From NCBI RefSeq assembly GCF_018437235.1, contig NZ_JAAMFJ010000003.1, positions 1-64,000 on the forward strand: DNA of 64,000 nt, written 5' to 3'. Position 1 is the first letter of the stretch, and each line of letters starts with the position of its first letter. The notes beneath the pieces were generated by a model. It made no database searches and was not told the DNA's origin. It saw only the letters and a list, made by a program, of their open reading frames with translations. Of this stretch, positions 26,124 to 35,668 are shown piece after piece. Source of the DNA: Fructobacillus papyrifericola (lineage in GTDB: Bacteria > Bacillota > Bacilli > Lactobacillales > Lactobacillaceae). Both the position numbers and the translations under genes were made by a program.

Positions 26124-27515
26124 TTACTGACGGTAAACGTAGTAGGCCAAGCTACCACCATTTGCCTTTTGGTTATAGTAGTAGGCGTTGTCGTAATTCC
26201 AAACGGAAACGGCCGCACCGGCTTGATCACCATGAGCGTAGTTTACGGAGATGGCGTTTGTATCATCCGTCATGATTTGCACGTGACCGGCGGAACCACC
26301 AGAGGCCCCCTGCTGACCCCAGATGACGATGTCACCTCGTTCAGCATCCCAAGGTGTGTTGGTTGAAATCAAGTGGTAGCCATTGGCTTGCAGGTAGCTG
26401 TGCATGGAGTCCGTGTTGTACAGGTAAGCTGGCTTTGATGCACCGGCTTCGTACAAGGCTTCGACCATGGAGCCGGAACAGTCGGCGGTGCCATCGGTAC
26501 CGTTTCGTGAACCAGACATGTCGTATGTCAGCTGGCCCATGTGGTTGTAGAACCAGTTGATGACGGCGTTTGAATCCACCCGGTTCGTCTGGGCTGGGGC
26601 CTGGTTAGCCGCCTGGCTGTTGTCAACGTTGTTGGCAGCTGGCGTGTAGGCGGTTGGTGCGACAGAACCCTGGGTATCCACGGCATAGTTGTTCGCCTGA
26701 GTATCCGCTTGCTCGTTATCGTCACCCATTCGCGTTGAGATGCCATTGTTTTCGTCATTAGCATCCGTCGCGTTGTTTGCCTCAGACGTTGCGCTTTGGC
26801 TGTTTGACGTTGCCTGACTTTGGCTAGCGGCTGGGGCCTGACTAGCTTGCGTCTGCAAGGCAGCTTGGGAAGCTGCTTGTGATGAAGCCTGGGAAGCCGC
26901 TTGGCTATCTGCAGCAGCCTGGGAAGCTTGCTGGTAGGCAGCTTCTGAACCTGACTGTGAGCCAGTCTGGTTGTTCACAACGGCTGCATCCTGGTTGGCT
27001 TGGGCAGCATCTTGGCTATCCAAAGTAGGCGTTCCCTGCTGCAAAACGATCAAGTTCTGATCGCCGTTACCCAAGTCGGCTTGCGTGGTCTTTTGACCCT
27101 CTTGCAAGTAGCCGGCATCCTTCAAGCCTTGGATGATTTCGGCTTGCTGGCCCATCTTTTGACCAGCCACCAAAAGGCCGTGATCAGCCAAGCCCAGTTG
27201 GTTGGCTGCATCATCAGTTGTCGTTCCAAACGCATCGGCAATGGCAGACAAAGTGTCACCCCATTGGACGTGGTAGTCGGCCAGGTTCTTGGCCCCCTGC
27301 TTTTGGATTGCTGCTTGAACATGGTCAACTGAATTGGCTGACCATTGGTTCTGGTTTTCCGTCTGGCTTGTTTGCCCCGAAACATCGTTAGCGGAAACGG
27401 ATTGTGCGTTTCCAATAACGTTAGCCCCCAGGACAGCGCCCGTGGCTGCCAAAGTCGTGGCTCCGGCAGTGACCATCAGGCGCTTGCTGAGTTGCTTCAT
27501 TGTGTTATTTTCCAT
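26124..27515 (-). CDS. Secreted LysM/Amidase_5 peptidoglycan hydrolase
   Basis: 463 aa. A signal peptide (MKQLSKRLMVTAGATTLAATG, cleaved near QSVSA-ND) is followed by one LysM domain (YHVQWGDTLSAIADAFGTT, about residues 80-125), a long low-complexity Ala/Ser/Gln linker (about 185-300), and a C-terminal NlpC/P60-like Amidase_5 domain. DCSGSMVEALYEAGAS supplies the catalytic Cys and GGSAGHVQIM the His. It probably cuts peptide cross-links at the cell surface. I start at the ATG eight bases after GGAGG. Confidence 0.9.
   Translation of the reverse strand: MENNTMKQLSKRLMVTAGATTLAATGAVLGANVIGNAQSVSANDVSGQTSQTENQNQWSANSVDHVQAAIQKQGAKNLADYHVQWGDTLSAIADAFGTTTDDAANQLGLADHGLLVAGQKMGQQAEIIQGLKDAGYLQEGQKTTQADLGNGDQNLIVLQQGTPTLDSQDAAQANQDAAVVNNQTGSQSGSEAAYQQASQAAADSQAASQASSQAASQAALQTQASQAPAASQSQATSNSQSATSEANNATDANDENNGISTRMGDDNEQADTQANNYAVDTQGSVAPTAYTPAANNVDNSQAANQAPAQTNRVDSNAVINWFYNHMGQLTYDMSGSRNGTDGTADCSGSMVEALYEAGASKPAYLYNTDSMHSYLQANGYHLISTNTPWDAERGDIVIWGQQGASGGSAGHVQIMTDDTNAISVNYAHGDQAGAAVSVWNYDNAYYYNQKANGGSLAYYVYRQ
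26818..26962 (-). repeat. Low-complexity Ala/Ser/Gln linker
   Basis: Coding for runs such as QASQAAADSQAASQASSQAAS, an imperfect AASQ-type repeat that separates the LysM and catalytic domains. Typical of cell-wall proteins and prone to length variation. Confidence 0.7.
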
Positions 27516-27596
27516 AACAATAACCTCCATTTCAATCTAGCGCTTCTCCACTATAGATTAGCAGAGAAGAGCCGAGAGAAAAGGGATTCGCGCCAT

Positions 27597-27615
27597 GCTT
27601 AACCTTTGCTTAAGC
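27597..27615. promoter_or_regulatory. Inverted repeat upstream of the hydrolase gene
   Basis: GCTTAA-CCTTTGC-TTAAGC, perfect 6-bp arms, about 85 bases upstream of the hydrolase ATG. Could be an operator; no regulator assigned. I see no clear WalR box here. Confidence 0.3.
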
Positions 27616-27665
27616 ATCTTTTACAAATCGAAAGAAGCCCGTGACTTTTGTATCAGCAGCCAACC

Positions 27666-27693
27666 AAAAAAGCAGTGCCATGGCACTGCTTTT
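27666..27693 (-). terminator. Terminator of the FNR-like gene
   Basis: AAAAAAGCAGTGCC paired with GGCACTGCTTTT, nearly no loop in the drawn form, immediately after the stop. Confidence 0.85.
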
Positions 27694-27694
27694 C

Positions 27695-28711
27695 TTAAGG
27701 TTCGATCACTAATGATGAGGAATGACCGGGGCCGCCCTTTTCCGGAGCAACCAGGGCCAAAGCAGCATTCACCGCTGCCGGTGCCTGGCCAAAGCCCGTG
27801 GCAATCAAATCGACGTGTTCGGGGTAGGAAGTCAAATCACCAATGGCAAAGAGCCCTTCCTGCTTGGTCTTGACCTGCTCAGAAACCAGGAGGCCGGCCT
27901 TATCCCAGTCGACGTCGATCGACCACTGCCGCTCCGCCTGGCCCGCCGTCTTAAAGCCGTACTGGACGATCAGTTGATCAACCGTCAAACTTTCTTTCTG
28001 CTGTTCATCTTTTGGGTTGACCAAAGAAAGAGTGAGTTGTCCCCCTTTTTCATCGACCCGGGCGACTTTGTATGGGGTCTTTTTTATGACAGCAGAAGCC
28101 TGCAGCTCTTTGACCGACTGCTCCATGGCCCGAAAAGTCTCCCGGCGGTGAATCAGATAGGTCTGACTAGCCCTTTCCGCCAACTCATTGGCCAGGTCCA
28201 CGGCCGAATCGCCACCACCGAGCACGGCGACCTTCTGACCGGCGTAGTTAGCCAAATTATCCGCCACGTATGAAAGCCCCTTTTCAACTAAGGCCGCTTC
28301 GTTTTCAACCTGCAGGCGCCGAGGTTCAAAGGCCCCCTTCCCCGTGGCCAGGATGACGGTTTTAGCCGCTTTCTTTGCCGCACCATCATTAATCACAACG
28401 GTAAAAGTCCCGTCGGCCTCTTTTTGAAGGTCGGTCACCCGGGCACCGGTCTGCATTTCTAAATCAAAACGCTTGGCCTGTTCAACCAGCCCGTCAATCA
28501 GCTGTCGACCACTTTCACCGGCCAGACCGGCCACGTCCCAAATTTTCTTATCCGGGTAGAGCGTGGCCACTTGGCCGCCAAATGTTTCTTGGGCTTCCAA
28601 CAATAAGACCTTAGCAGCCCGCAAGGAAGCATAATAACCAGCAAAGAGGCCGACTGGTCCGGCACCAATCACTATAATATCGTACATTTCTTTATGTTTT
28701 GTATCATTCAT
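27695..28711 (-). CDS. Ferredoxin/flavodoxin--NADP reductase-like flavoprotein
   Basis: 338 aa, thioredoxin-reductase fold. FAD-binding GAGPVGLFAGYYASLR at the N-terminus, NADP-binding VLGGGDSAVDLANELA (about residue 165), and FAIGDLTSYPEHVDLIATGFGQ at the C-terminus. The redox CxxC pair of thioredoxin reductase is absent, placing it with the YumC-type reductases. An alternative ATG lies eight codons downstream (28687); neither has a clear SD. Divergent from the nucleoside hydrolase gene. Confidence 0.9.
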   Translation of the reverse strand: MNDTKHKEMYDIIVIGAGPVGLFAGYYASLRAAKVLLLEAQETFGGQVATLYPDKKIWDVAGLAGESGRQLIDGLVEQAKRFDLEMQTGARVTDLQKEADGTFTVVINDGAAKKAAKTVILATGKGAFEPRRLQVENEAALVEKGLSYVADNLANYAGQKVAVLGGGDSAVDLANELAERASQTYLIHRRETFRAMEQSVKELQASAVIKKTPYKVARVDEKGGQLTLSLVNPKDEQQKESLTVDQLIVQYGFKTAGQAERQWSIDVDWDKAGLLVSEQVKTKQEGLFAIGDLTSYPEHVDLIATGFGQAPAAVNAALALVAPEKGGPGHSSSLVIEP

Positions 28712-28750
28712 TCGGAATTTACCAAATCTTTCTCAGAATAAACGCCTTTT

Positions 28751-28778
28751 TTGCACGTTTTTTTGCTATACTTATTGT
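28751..28778 (+). promoter_or_regulatory. Nucleoside hydrolase gene promoter
   Basis: TTGCAC, a 16-base spacer and TATTGT, ending about 23 bases before the SD-bearing start. Confidence 0.45.
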
Positions 28779-28800
28779 ACCGAAACAAAGGAGACTTTCA

Positions 28801-29757
28801 ATGCCACGCTACAAAATGATTTTAGATCTCGATACCGGTATCGATGACGCTCTGGCCCTGGCTTATGCCGTTGGCCACGAAGACATCGACCTGATTGGGA
28901 TCATTGCCTCATACGGAAACAATCTAACACCCGTGACTGCTCAGAACTCCCTTGATTTGCTCAATCTCTTGGGCGCATCTGACGTGCCTGTTTTCTACGG
29001 GGCCAGCCACTCAACGACGACGGACGACTTTACCGTGATGGAAGTGTCCAAAACGATTCACGGTCAAAACGGCCTCGGGGACGTCACGGTGCCAAAATCC
29101 GAACGGTCCGTGTCTGACCAATCCGGCATCGACTTCTTAATCGAGGCTGCTCACCAATACAAAGACGACTTAGTCTACCTGCCAACCGGTCCATTGACGA
29201 ACCTGGCCTTGGCCTTGGAAAAGGATCCGGCGATTGCCAAGTTGATTGGTCAGACGACTTTGATGGGTGGGGCCTTGACGGTCCCTGGCAACGTGACCCC
29301 CTTTACGGAAGCCAACATTAACCAGGATCCCGAAGCAGCCAACACCGTCTTCCAAGAGCAGCAAAAGCTGACCATGGTGGGCTTGGACGTGACCCTTCGG
29401 ACCCTTTTGACCAAGAAGGAAACCGCTGAGTGGCGGGCCCTTGGCACAAAGAAGGCCGAACTATACGCTGATATCATGGATTACTACATCGATGCCTACT
29501 ACAACTTGGACATTGATAAGCGTGGTGCGGCTCTCCACGATCCCTTGGCCGTGGCCGTGGCTGTTCAACCCGACTACATTGATACCTTACCATTGAACAT
29601 GAAGGTCACGACCGACCGCGTCAGTGGTGATTACGGTCGGACCATCGGTGATACCGACAAGCTCTTAGATGAAACGACTTCTAAGGCGGCTGTTTTAGTT
29701 GACCAGGAACGCTTCGTTTCCGACTTCCAAAACATGATGCTCAAGGTCCTTGGCTAA
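28801..29757 (+). CDS. Ribonucleoside hydrolase (IunH family)
   Basis: Cleaves the N-glycosidic bond of nucleosides to free base and ribose. 318 aa with the calcium-binding DLDTGIDDALAL motif near the N-terminus, the LPTGPLTNLALAL motif, and HDPLAVAVAV near the C-terminus. Which base it prefers is not clear from sequence. I start at the ATG 7 bases after AAAGGAG; the open frame extends 34 codons upstream through the promoter. Ribose from it could feed rbsK in this window. Confidence 0.93.
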   Translation: MPRYKMILDLDTGIDDALALAYAVGHEDIDLIGIIASYGNNLTPVTAQNSLDLLNLLGASDVPVFYGASHSTTTDDFTVMEVSKTIHGQNGLGDVTVPKSERSVSDQSGIDFLIEAAHQYKDDLVYLPTGPLTNLALALEKDPAIAKLIGQTTLMGGALTVPGNVTPFTEANINQDPEAANTVFQEQQKLTMVGLDVTLRTLLTKKETAEWRALGTKKAELYADIMDYYIDAYYNLDIDKRGAALHDPLAVAVAVQPDYIDTLPLNMKVTTDRVSGDYGRTIGDTDKLLDETTSKAAVLVDQERFVSDFQNMMLKVLG

Positions 29758-29764
29758 TCTGAAT

Positions 29765-29796
29765 AAAAAAGCTTAACCCGACGGTTAAGCTTTTTT
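29765..29796. terminator. Bidirectional terminator
   Basis: AAAAAAGCTTAACC-CGAC-GGTTAAGCTTTTTT, a perfect 14-bp stem between the convergent nucleoside hydrolase and deoxynucleoside kinase genes. Confidence 0.92.
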
Positions 29797-29800
29797 ATTT

Positions 29801-30442
29801 TTAGCTTGCCTTCACTTCGGCCAGCTTATCATCAATCATCTTCAAAACCGTTTCACGAGCCGCTGCATCTTCAACAAAGTTTAATTCATCGCCGTTGATA
29901 ATCAACTTTGGTGAACGGTCATATTCTTCAATCCAGTCTTCGTAACGCTGGTTCAAGTCCTTGTAGTACTGGTACAAGTCCGGATCCTGCTCCACTTGTT
30001 CGTAAGGACGGCCACGCTTGGCAATCCGTTCCAACATGGTATCCAAGGAAACGCGAACGTGAATCAACAGGTCTGGCGTCTTCAACTGGTGTTCTTCATC
30101 GACTTCTTGCAAGACGTTGTTCACGAGGTCCTGGTAAATATTCACTTCGGTCTGCGTTGCACGACCCAGGTCGGCATTTAGCTTAAAGAGCAGAGCATCT
30201 TCGAAGATGGAACGGTCAATAATGGCCTTTTCTTCTTTTTGAGCGGCCATAATTTGGTCCAATCGGCTGTTTAGGAAGTAAACCTGCAAGAGGAAGGCGT
30301 ACTTTTTTGGATCCTTGTAAAAGAGGGGCAAAATAGGGTTGTTATCCACACTTTCGTAAAAGGCCTTCGCCTCCAAGTGCTCGGCCAGGATATCCGTCAA
30401 CGACGTCTTTCCAGCCCCAATTGTTCCTGCCATTACAATCAT
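29801..30442 (-). CDS. Deoxynucleoside kinase
   Basis: 213 aa, phosphorylates deoxynucleosides (deoxyadenosine/deoxyguanosine-type in lactic acid bacteria) in salvage. Walker A GTIGAGKTS at residues 6-14, the catalytic DRSIFED motif, and the LID region RIAKRGRPYEQ. Its -10 is probably TATACT with an upstream TG just before the SD region. Single gene converging with the nucleoside hydrolase. Confidence 0.93.
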   Translation of the reverse strand: MIVMAGTIGAGKTSLTDILAEHLEAKAFYESVDNNPILPLFYKDPKKYAFLLQVYFLNSRLDQIMAAQKEEKAIIDRSIFEDALLFKLNADLGRATQTEVNIYQDLVNNVLQEVDEEHQLKTPDLLIHVRVSLDTMLERIAKRGRPYEQVEQDPDLYQYYKDLNQRYEDWIEEYDRSPKLIINGDELNFVEDAAARETVLKMIDDKLAEVKAS

Positions 30443-30535
30443 GATTTTTCTCCTAAACTTTCGCTTTTTTTAGTATAGCAAAATTCATATCGAACCAGTA
30501 GTCTTGACTTTTCAAAAGTCAGGCAAATCCGCACC

Positions 30536-30571
30536 AAAAAACAGCCCAAGCATTCAGCTTAGGCTGTTTTT
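30536..30571 (-). terminator. htrA terminator
   Basis: AAAAACAGCCCAAGC-ATTCA-GCTTAGGCTGTTTTT, one mismatch, downstream of htrA. Confidence 0.88.
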
Positions 30572-30591
30572 AATTCGATATTACCGTTTCT

Positions 30592-31725
30592 TTACGATTG
30601 CAAAGTCTGGTTCAACTTGATAGTCACCGTCTTCTTATCGCTACCGCGGTAGTAGGTCAGCTTAATCTTATCGCCTACCTTGTGCTGGTAGAGCTTTTCG
30701 CGCAAGTCGGCCTGGTTGGAGACCGTCTTGCCATCGATTCCGACAATCAAGTCGTACTTCTTCAGGCCAGCCTTATCCGCCGGTGAATCATCGTTCACCT
30801 TGTAGACAACGACACCGCCCGACACATCGGTTGGCAGTTTCAAAGTTGACTTTTGCTCGTCTGCTGGCACCTGGGTCAGGTTGATCATCGAAATCCCAAG
30901 AGCGGGACGGGTGACCTTGCCGTACTTGACCAGCTTGTTGACGATGTTAACCACCTGATCGGAAGGAATGGCGAAGCCAATCCCTTCAACGGCCGTTCCC
31001 GATGAGGAAGAGGACAGCTTCATCGAGTTAATTCCGACAATCTGACCAGCGAAGTTAATCAAGGGCCCACCGGAATTTCCGGGGTTGATGGCGGCGTCGG
31101 TCTGAATAACCGTCGAGCCACCGTAGTTGGCGTTTGACGTGTCATCAGAATTAACCAGGCGCTTGGTAGCCGAAATAATTCCCTCCGTCACAGACGAAGC
31201 GTATTCGGAGCCAAGTGGCGAACCAATGGCCAGCACCTTTTGTCCAACGGCAATCTTTTCGGAATCACCAAAGGAGGCGGCGGACAAATCGTCTGCATCG
31301 GTCACCTTCAAAACGGCCAAATCCGTCAGTGAATCCTTACCAACCAAATCAGCCACGACGGTTCGATTACTGTTGGTAATAATCTGAATCTTCGCCGCCC
31401 CGTCAATCACGTGGTTGTTGGTCACGATGAAGGCAGAGCCATCGGCCTTCTTGTAGACAACACCGGATCCTTCGGAGGACTCTTCAAAAGTCGACCCGGA
31501 CTTTTTGAAGTTCACAACCGAAACGACGGCGTTGGCGACTTTGGAATAGGCCGTTGAGGCAGTGTCTGAGGAATTCAACTGTTTGGTGGTGTTTGCTTCG
31601 GTCAGGACCTTTGAATGGGTGACCTGATAGTTTTGGTAGATTTCCTGACCAGCTAGGACGGCCGATCCACCAATTAAGCCAGCAAAGGCACCAGCCAAAA
31701 TTAATTTTGTGAGCTTACTTTCCAT
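30592..31725 (-). CDS. htrA: HtrA-type serine protease
   Basis: Membrane-anchored quality-control protease, 377 aa. N-terminal hydrophobic anchor (LILAGAFAGLIGGSAVLAG), trypsin-like domain with the triad His in TNNHVIDG, Asp in DSLTDLAVLKV and Ser in NPGNSGGPL, then one PDZ domain (about residues 285-375). I start at the ATG after TTGGAG; an in-frame TTG four codons upstream is less likely. It follows walK by about 70 bases, as in other Bacillota, but without walH/walI/walJ between. Confidence 0.95.
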   Translation of the reverse strand: MESKLTKLILAGAFAGLIGGSAVLAGQEIYQNYQVTHSKVLTEANTTKQLNSSDTASTAYSKVANAVVSVVNFKKSGSTFEESSEGSGVVYKKADGSAFIVTNNHVIDGAAKIQIITNSNRTVVADLVGKDSLTDLAVLKVTDADDLSAASFGDSEKIAVGQKVLAIGSPLGSEYASSVTEGIISATKRLVNSDDTSNANYGGSTVIQTDAAINPGNSGGPLINFAGQIVGINSMKLSSSSSGTAVEGIGFAIPSDQVVNIVNKLVKYGKVTRPALGISMINLTQVPADEQKSTLKLPTDVSGGVVVYKVNDDSPADKAGLKKYDLIVGIDGKTVSNQADLREKLYQHKVGDKIKLTYYRGSDKKTVTIKLNQTLQS

Positions 31726-31794
31726 AATGCACTCCAAGTTTTTGCTCTCATTAGCTTAGCCGACACGCATTAATCTAAGATTAACGCGGTCCTT

Positions 31795-33642
31795 CTACTC
31801 ATCCCACAGTGTATCGTCGGACAACAAATCGTCATCAACATAGTTCAGTTCGAAACTGAAGACCGAGCCAACGCCCTCTTTCGAATCAACCCAAATCCGA
31901 CCACCAAAGGTTTCAATGACTTCCTTTGAAATGGCCAAACCAAGTCCGGTTCCGCCCATGGCTCTAGACCGGGACTTGTCAACACGGAAGAAACGGTTGA
32001 AGACTTGTTGCTGGTCTTTTACCGGAATTCCAAGTCCTTGGTCGGCCACACTAATGCGGGCCTTATCTCCGACTTTGTTAAGCGAAACCGTAATCGTTCC
32101 ACCATCCGGTGAGTATTTAAAGGCGTTGTTCAACAGGTTATCCAAGACCTGCATGATCTTATCGTGATCGACGTCAGCCCAGAGCTCTTCATCAAGAATC
32201 TGTCGGTCAATCTTCAAGGGGTGTTTGGTCTCCTTAGTGTTGTCCGTTCGAATCATCATGTCGAAACGGTCCAAGACGAAGTTGACCATTTTATTCAAGT
32301 TAACCAGTTCAGTCTTCAGTTCCATGGTGCCCTGATCAATCCGCGAAAGTTCGAGCAAGTCGGCGACCATTCGAGACATTCGCTCCGTTTCGTTTTGAAT
32401 AACGGACAAAAAGGCGTCCAGCGTTTCGGGATTATCTTTGGCACCATCGACCAGTGCCTCAATGTAAGAGGTAACCGATGTTAAAGGCGTACGCAGTTCG
32501 TGGGAGACGTTTGAAACAAAGTTCTTCCGGTCCGATTCGGTCTTCAATTGCAAAGTCACATCGTGCAAAATCAAAATCAACGCGTTAATCATTCCCGATG
32601 GATCTTTGATCATTGAGATCCGGACTTCGATGATTCGGTCGCCCAAGTCCATCGTAAAGGGCTTCTTCGTTTTAATTAGGTCACGAATGTTTTGGTACTC
32701 TGGCATGTCCAAAATATCAAAGACCGGTTGCCCAAGGGCCTCGTACTCATTGACTTTTAAGTAGTCCGAAGCGGCCTGGTTAATAATCGTTAAGCGGCCA
32801 CGCGCGTCAGTCAACAGTACCCCATCGGTCATGTGGTGCAAGACCGAGTAAAGTCGGTTCTTTTCATTCGAGATCATCTCGGTCGATGAGGCAATCTTTT
32901 GTGACATCACGTTGACCGACTGGGCCAGTGTCGCGATTTCATTCGAACCGGCAATCTTGTTGACCATGGCATAGTCACCAGCCGTAATGCGGGCCGTTTG
33001 CTTAGCAATCTGTTCGATTGGTTTCGTCACCGTCCGGGACAGAATATAGGCCAAGTAGATGGCAGCCACAACCGTCAGGACACCGGCCAAGATGAAGAGC
33101 CACATGACCCGGCGCGCATTTGAATAAACTTCATGCAGGTTGCCATAGACCACAACGGCCCCGACAACCTTCCCTTCGCTCTTCAAGGGGGTAGTCACAA
33201 TCACTTCTTGCCCTACAGAACCGTCGTTTGTCCGGACTTTCCGGTAAGCCGAACTATTTTTTAGCGCTAACACGGTATTAGCATCAATGCCCCGATTACT
33301 AGCTGACCTCACCGTGGGGTGCTTTCTTTGACTAACAATATTGCCAGCCGCATTATAGACCACAACGTTGTCAATCATCTTGTCATCAAAATTGCTGACT
33401 GATTGATTCATGGCCTTTTTCGCAGCGGCATCATCTGGATTCTTTAATCCCTGCACAACGCCGTTTTGCATATAGGAAGGCATCGTCAACCGGCTACCGG
33501 AATTAATCAGGTCGGTTGATTCAATTTGGTGAACAAAGAAAATGCCGACCGATTCGAATAAGACAACAAAAAAGAGGACAAAGACGAGCGCCAGCCGGAA
33601 TCGAATCGATTGTATCGTTTTAACAAGAAAATTCATATTCAC
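31795..33642 (-). CDS. walK: Sensor histidine kinase WalK
   Basis: 615 aa. TM1 (about residues 16-38), an extracytoplasmic sensor loop, TM2 (about 180-202), HAMP (TVTKPIEQIAKQTARI), PAS, HisKA with the phospho-acceptor His in VSHELRTPLTS, and HATPase (NNAFKYSPDGG, GLGIP, GTGLGLAIS). It controls cell-wall turnover genes through WalR. The start is odd: the nearest SD (GAGGAGG) is about 19 bases before a GTG and 25 before an ATG two codons later, with a stop in frame just upstream. Confidence 0.95.
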   Translation of the reverse strand: MNMNFLVKTIQSIRFRLALVFVLFFVVLFESVGIFFVHQIESTDLINSGSRLTMPSYMQNGVVQGLKNPDDAAAKKAMNQSVSNFDDKMIDNVVVYNAAGNIVSQRKHPTVRSASNRGIDANTVLALKNSSAYRKVRTNDGSVGQEVIVTTPLKSEGKVVGAVVVYGNLHEVYSNARRVMWLFILAGVLTVVAAIYLAYILSRTVTKPIEQIAKQTARITAGDYAMVNKIAGSNEIATLAQSVNVMSQKIASSTEMISNEKNRLYSVLHHMTDGVLLTDARGRLTIINQAASDYLKVNEYEALGQPVFDILDMPEYQNIRDLIKTKKPFTMDLGDRIIEVRISMIKDPSGMINALILILHDVTLQLKTESDRKNFVSNVSHELRTPLTSVTSYIEALVDGAKDNPETLDAFLSVIQNETERMSRMVADLLELSRIDQGTMELKTELVNLNKMVNFVLDRFDMMIRTDNTKETKHPLKIDRQILDEELWADVDHDKIMQVLDNLLNNAFKYSPDGGTITVSLNKVGDKARISVADQGLGIPVKDQQQVFNRFFRVDKSRSRAMGGTGLGLAISKEVIETFGGRIWVDSKEGVGSVFSFELNYVDDDLLSDDTLWDE

Positions 33643-33677
33643 AGACGGGCGTTTGCCTTGTCCTCCTCAATTGTAAT

Positions 33678-34388
33678 TTATTGACCCTGCTTACCTGATG
33701 AAAGGAAGTAACCAACCCCACGACGGGTTCCCAACCAAACGGGGTGGGATGGCACGTCTTCAATCTTTTCACGAAGGCGGCGAACCGTTACATCAACGGC
33801 ACGAACATCGCCAAAATAGTCGTAACCCCAAACCTGTCGAAGCAAGTTTTCACGGTTCATGACTTGGCCAATGTGTTGGGCCATGTAGGCCAACAATTCA
33901 AATTCACGGTGTGTCAATTCAACATCAACACCGTCCTTTGTCACCATGTAAGTCTTTGTGTGGATGACCAAATTACCCAACTGGATATCGTCTTGGTTCA
34001 ATGCCGATTCATCGTTACGACCAGCGGAGTGACGATTACGTAAGTTCGCCTTTACTCGAGCAACCATTTCACGATTTGAGAATGGCTTCGTAATGTAGTC
34101 ATCAGCACCCATTTCGAGCCCAATCACCTTATCGATTTCGGAGTCCTTAGCCGTCACCATGATGACCGGCGTCTTATCCTTGGCGCGGATCTGACGCAAA
34201 ACTTCAATTCCTTCGATTTCAGGCAGCATTTGATCGAGTAGGACCAGGTCGGGTTTTTCGGACTGGTACATATCCAAAGCTTCCTGGCCATCACTTGCTG
34301 TTACAACTTCGTAACCTTCTTTGACCAAGTTGAATTTGATGATATCTGAAATTGGTTTTTCGTCATCAACGACTATGATTTTATACAT
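33678..34388 (-). CDS. walR: Response regulator WalR
   Basis: OmpR/PhoB-family regulator, 237 aa. The receiver has acidic DDE near the N-terminus, phospho-Asp in [10 protein letters not shown] and Lys in [10 protein letters not shown]. The winged-helix part reads [14 protein letters not shown] and [14 protein letters not shown] start at the ATG ([11 protein letters not shown]) behind GGAGATGG. First gene of walR-walK-htrA; essential in most relatives. Confidence 0.96.
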   Translation of the reverse strand: MYKIIVVDDEKPISDIIKFNLVKEGYEVVTASDGQEALDMYQSEKPDLVLLDQMLPEIEGIEVLRQIRAKDKTPVIMVTAKDSEIDKVIGLEMGADDYITKPFSNREMVARVKANLRNRHSAGRNDESALNQDDIQLGNLVIHTKTYMVTKDGVDVELTHREFELLAYMAQHIGQVMNRENLLRQVWGYDYFGDVRAVDVTVRRLREKIEDVPSHPVWLGTRRGVGYFLSSGKQGQ

Positions 34389-34480
34389 GAACCCCATCTC
34401 CATATAAAAAAATTAATACATATGGCTTATTGTAACATACTTGCGTCCCATGTGAACTCTTTTACTGATAAAGGAAATAG

Positions 34481-34524
34481 AAAAGCCGACCACTGTATTA
34501 TATGAATACGGTGGTCGGGCTTTT
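34481..34524 (-). terminator. prs terminator
   Basis: AAAAGCCGACCACTGTATT pairs with AATACGGTGGTCGGGCTTTT with a G-T pair and a bulge; the loop is 5 bases. Confidence 0.88.
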
Positions 34525-34587
34525 GACATATCAAGATTTTTAAATGCTAGCGCACCACCGCTTTATTTCGTGCAAAGCCACACGAAA

Positions 34588-35568
34588 TTACTGGTTACGA
34601 CGGCGGAAGCGGTGCTTGAACAATGGGCTAATGGCTTCGTTCATCGATACACGACGAATGGCTTCACCAATCAATTCACCAACGGAAACGATTTCCAACT
34701 TATCGAATTTCTTTGAGTCCGGCAAGTTAATCGAGTCGGTCACAATGACTTTGGTAAAGACGGAGTTTTGCAGGCGTTCCAAGGCAGGCCCGGAGAAGAC
34801 GGCGTGGGAAGCAGCCACATAAACTTCCTTGGCCCCGTGTTCCAGAACCAATTGTGCTCCTTGCGTGATGGTTCCAGCCGTGTCGATCATGTCATCAACC
34901 ATGATGGCCGTCTTACCAGCAACATCACCGACAATTGAACCAACCTCGGCAACGTTTGGCTTTGGCCGACGCTTATCGATAACAGCAACCGGCGCATCCA
35001 AGCCAAGCATGTTGTTCAAGTTACGGGCACGAGTCATCCCACCGTGATCCGGTGAGACAACCACGGCGTTTTCCTTGTCCGCAATGCCCGTTTCAATCAG
35101 GTAGTCAGCCAAAAGTGGCGCCCCCTGCAAGTGATCCATTGGCAAATCGAAGAATCCTTGAATCTGTGCAGCGTGCAAGTCCAAAGCCATGACACGGGTT
35201 GCCCCGGCACGTTCAATCATGTTGGCAACCAACTTAGCCGTGATTGGTTCGCGTGAGCGGGCCTTACGATCCTGTCGAGCATAGCCATAGTAAGGCAAAA
35301 CCACGTTAATCTGTTCGGCAGATGCCCGCTTCAAGGCATCAATCATGATCAACAATTCCATCAAGTTATCGTTAACCGGCTGTGACGTTGACTGAATAAC
35401 AAAAACGTTCGCACCACGAACAGATTCTTCAATGTTAATCTGAACTTCCCCATCGGCAAAGCGCTTAACCGAAATATCGGAAAGGGGCACGCCAACTTCA
35501 GCCGCGACTTTTTCGGCTAAGGGGTGGTTGGATGAGAGAGAAAAGAGCTTAATATTTGACTGTGACAT
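34588..35568 (-). CDS. prs: Ribose-phosphate pyrophosphokinase
   Basis: Makes PRPP from ribose-5-phosphate and ATP for nucleotide and histidine synthesis. 326 aa. ATP-binding part around the [11 protein letters not shown] flexible loop, the PRPP-binding loop [13 protein letters not shown], and [16 protein letters not shown] near the N-terminus. I start at MSQSNIKLF, which matches the family; an ATG eight codons upstream is possible. Its leader has an extended -10 TGTTATAAT (35611-35619). Confidence 0.95.
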   Translation of the reverse strand: MSQSNIKLFSLSSNHPLAEKVAAEVGVPLSDISVKRFADGEVQINIEESVRGANVFVIQSTSQPVNDNLMELLIMIDALKRASAEQINVVLPYYGYARQDRKARSREPITAKLVANMIERAGATRVMALDLHAAQIQGFFDLPMDHLQGAPLLADYLIETGIADKENAVVVSPDHGGMTRARNLNNMLGLDAPVAVIDKRRPKPNVAEVGSIVGDVAGKTAIMVDDMIDTAGTITQGAQLVLEHGAKEVYVAASHAVFSGPALERLQNSVFTKVIVTDSINLPDSKKFDKLEIVSVGELIGEAIRRVSMNEAISPLFKHRFRRRNQ

Positions 35569-35610
35569 AGATTCATTTACTCCAAGCATCATTTGCGAGA
35601 TTACCCTTCT

Positions 35611-35619
35611 ATTATAACA
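35611..35619 (-). promoter_or_regulatory. prs extended -10
   Basis: Minus strand TGTTATAAT, about 45 bases upstream of prs. Confidence 0.55.
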
Positions 35620-35630
35620 AAATTAGGCTA

Positions 35631-35659
35631 AAAAAGAGGACCGCTTTTCAGCAGTCCTC
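35631..35659 (-). terminator. HAD phosphatase gene terminator
   Basis: GAGGACTGCTGAAAAGCGGTCCTC on the minus strand folds with one mismatch and is followed by TTTTT. Confidence 0.8.
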
Positions 35660-35668
35660 CAATCATCA

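Noticed and set aside
26818-26962. Possible CRISPR-like or tandem repeat array
   Set aside because: The repetition is an in-frame low-complexity Ala/Ser/Gln protein linker without spacers; no CRISPR array is present in the window.
27516-27665. WalR binding box upstream of the cell-wall hydrolase gene
   Set aside because: Expected from biology, but no TGTWAH-N5-TGTWAH direct repeat could be seen.
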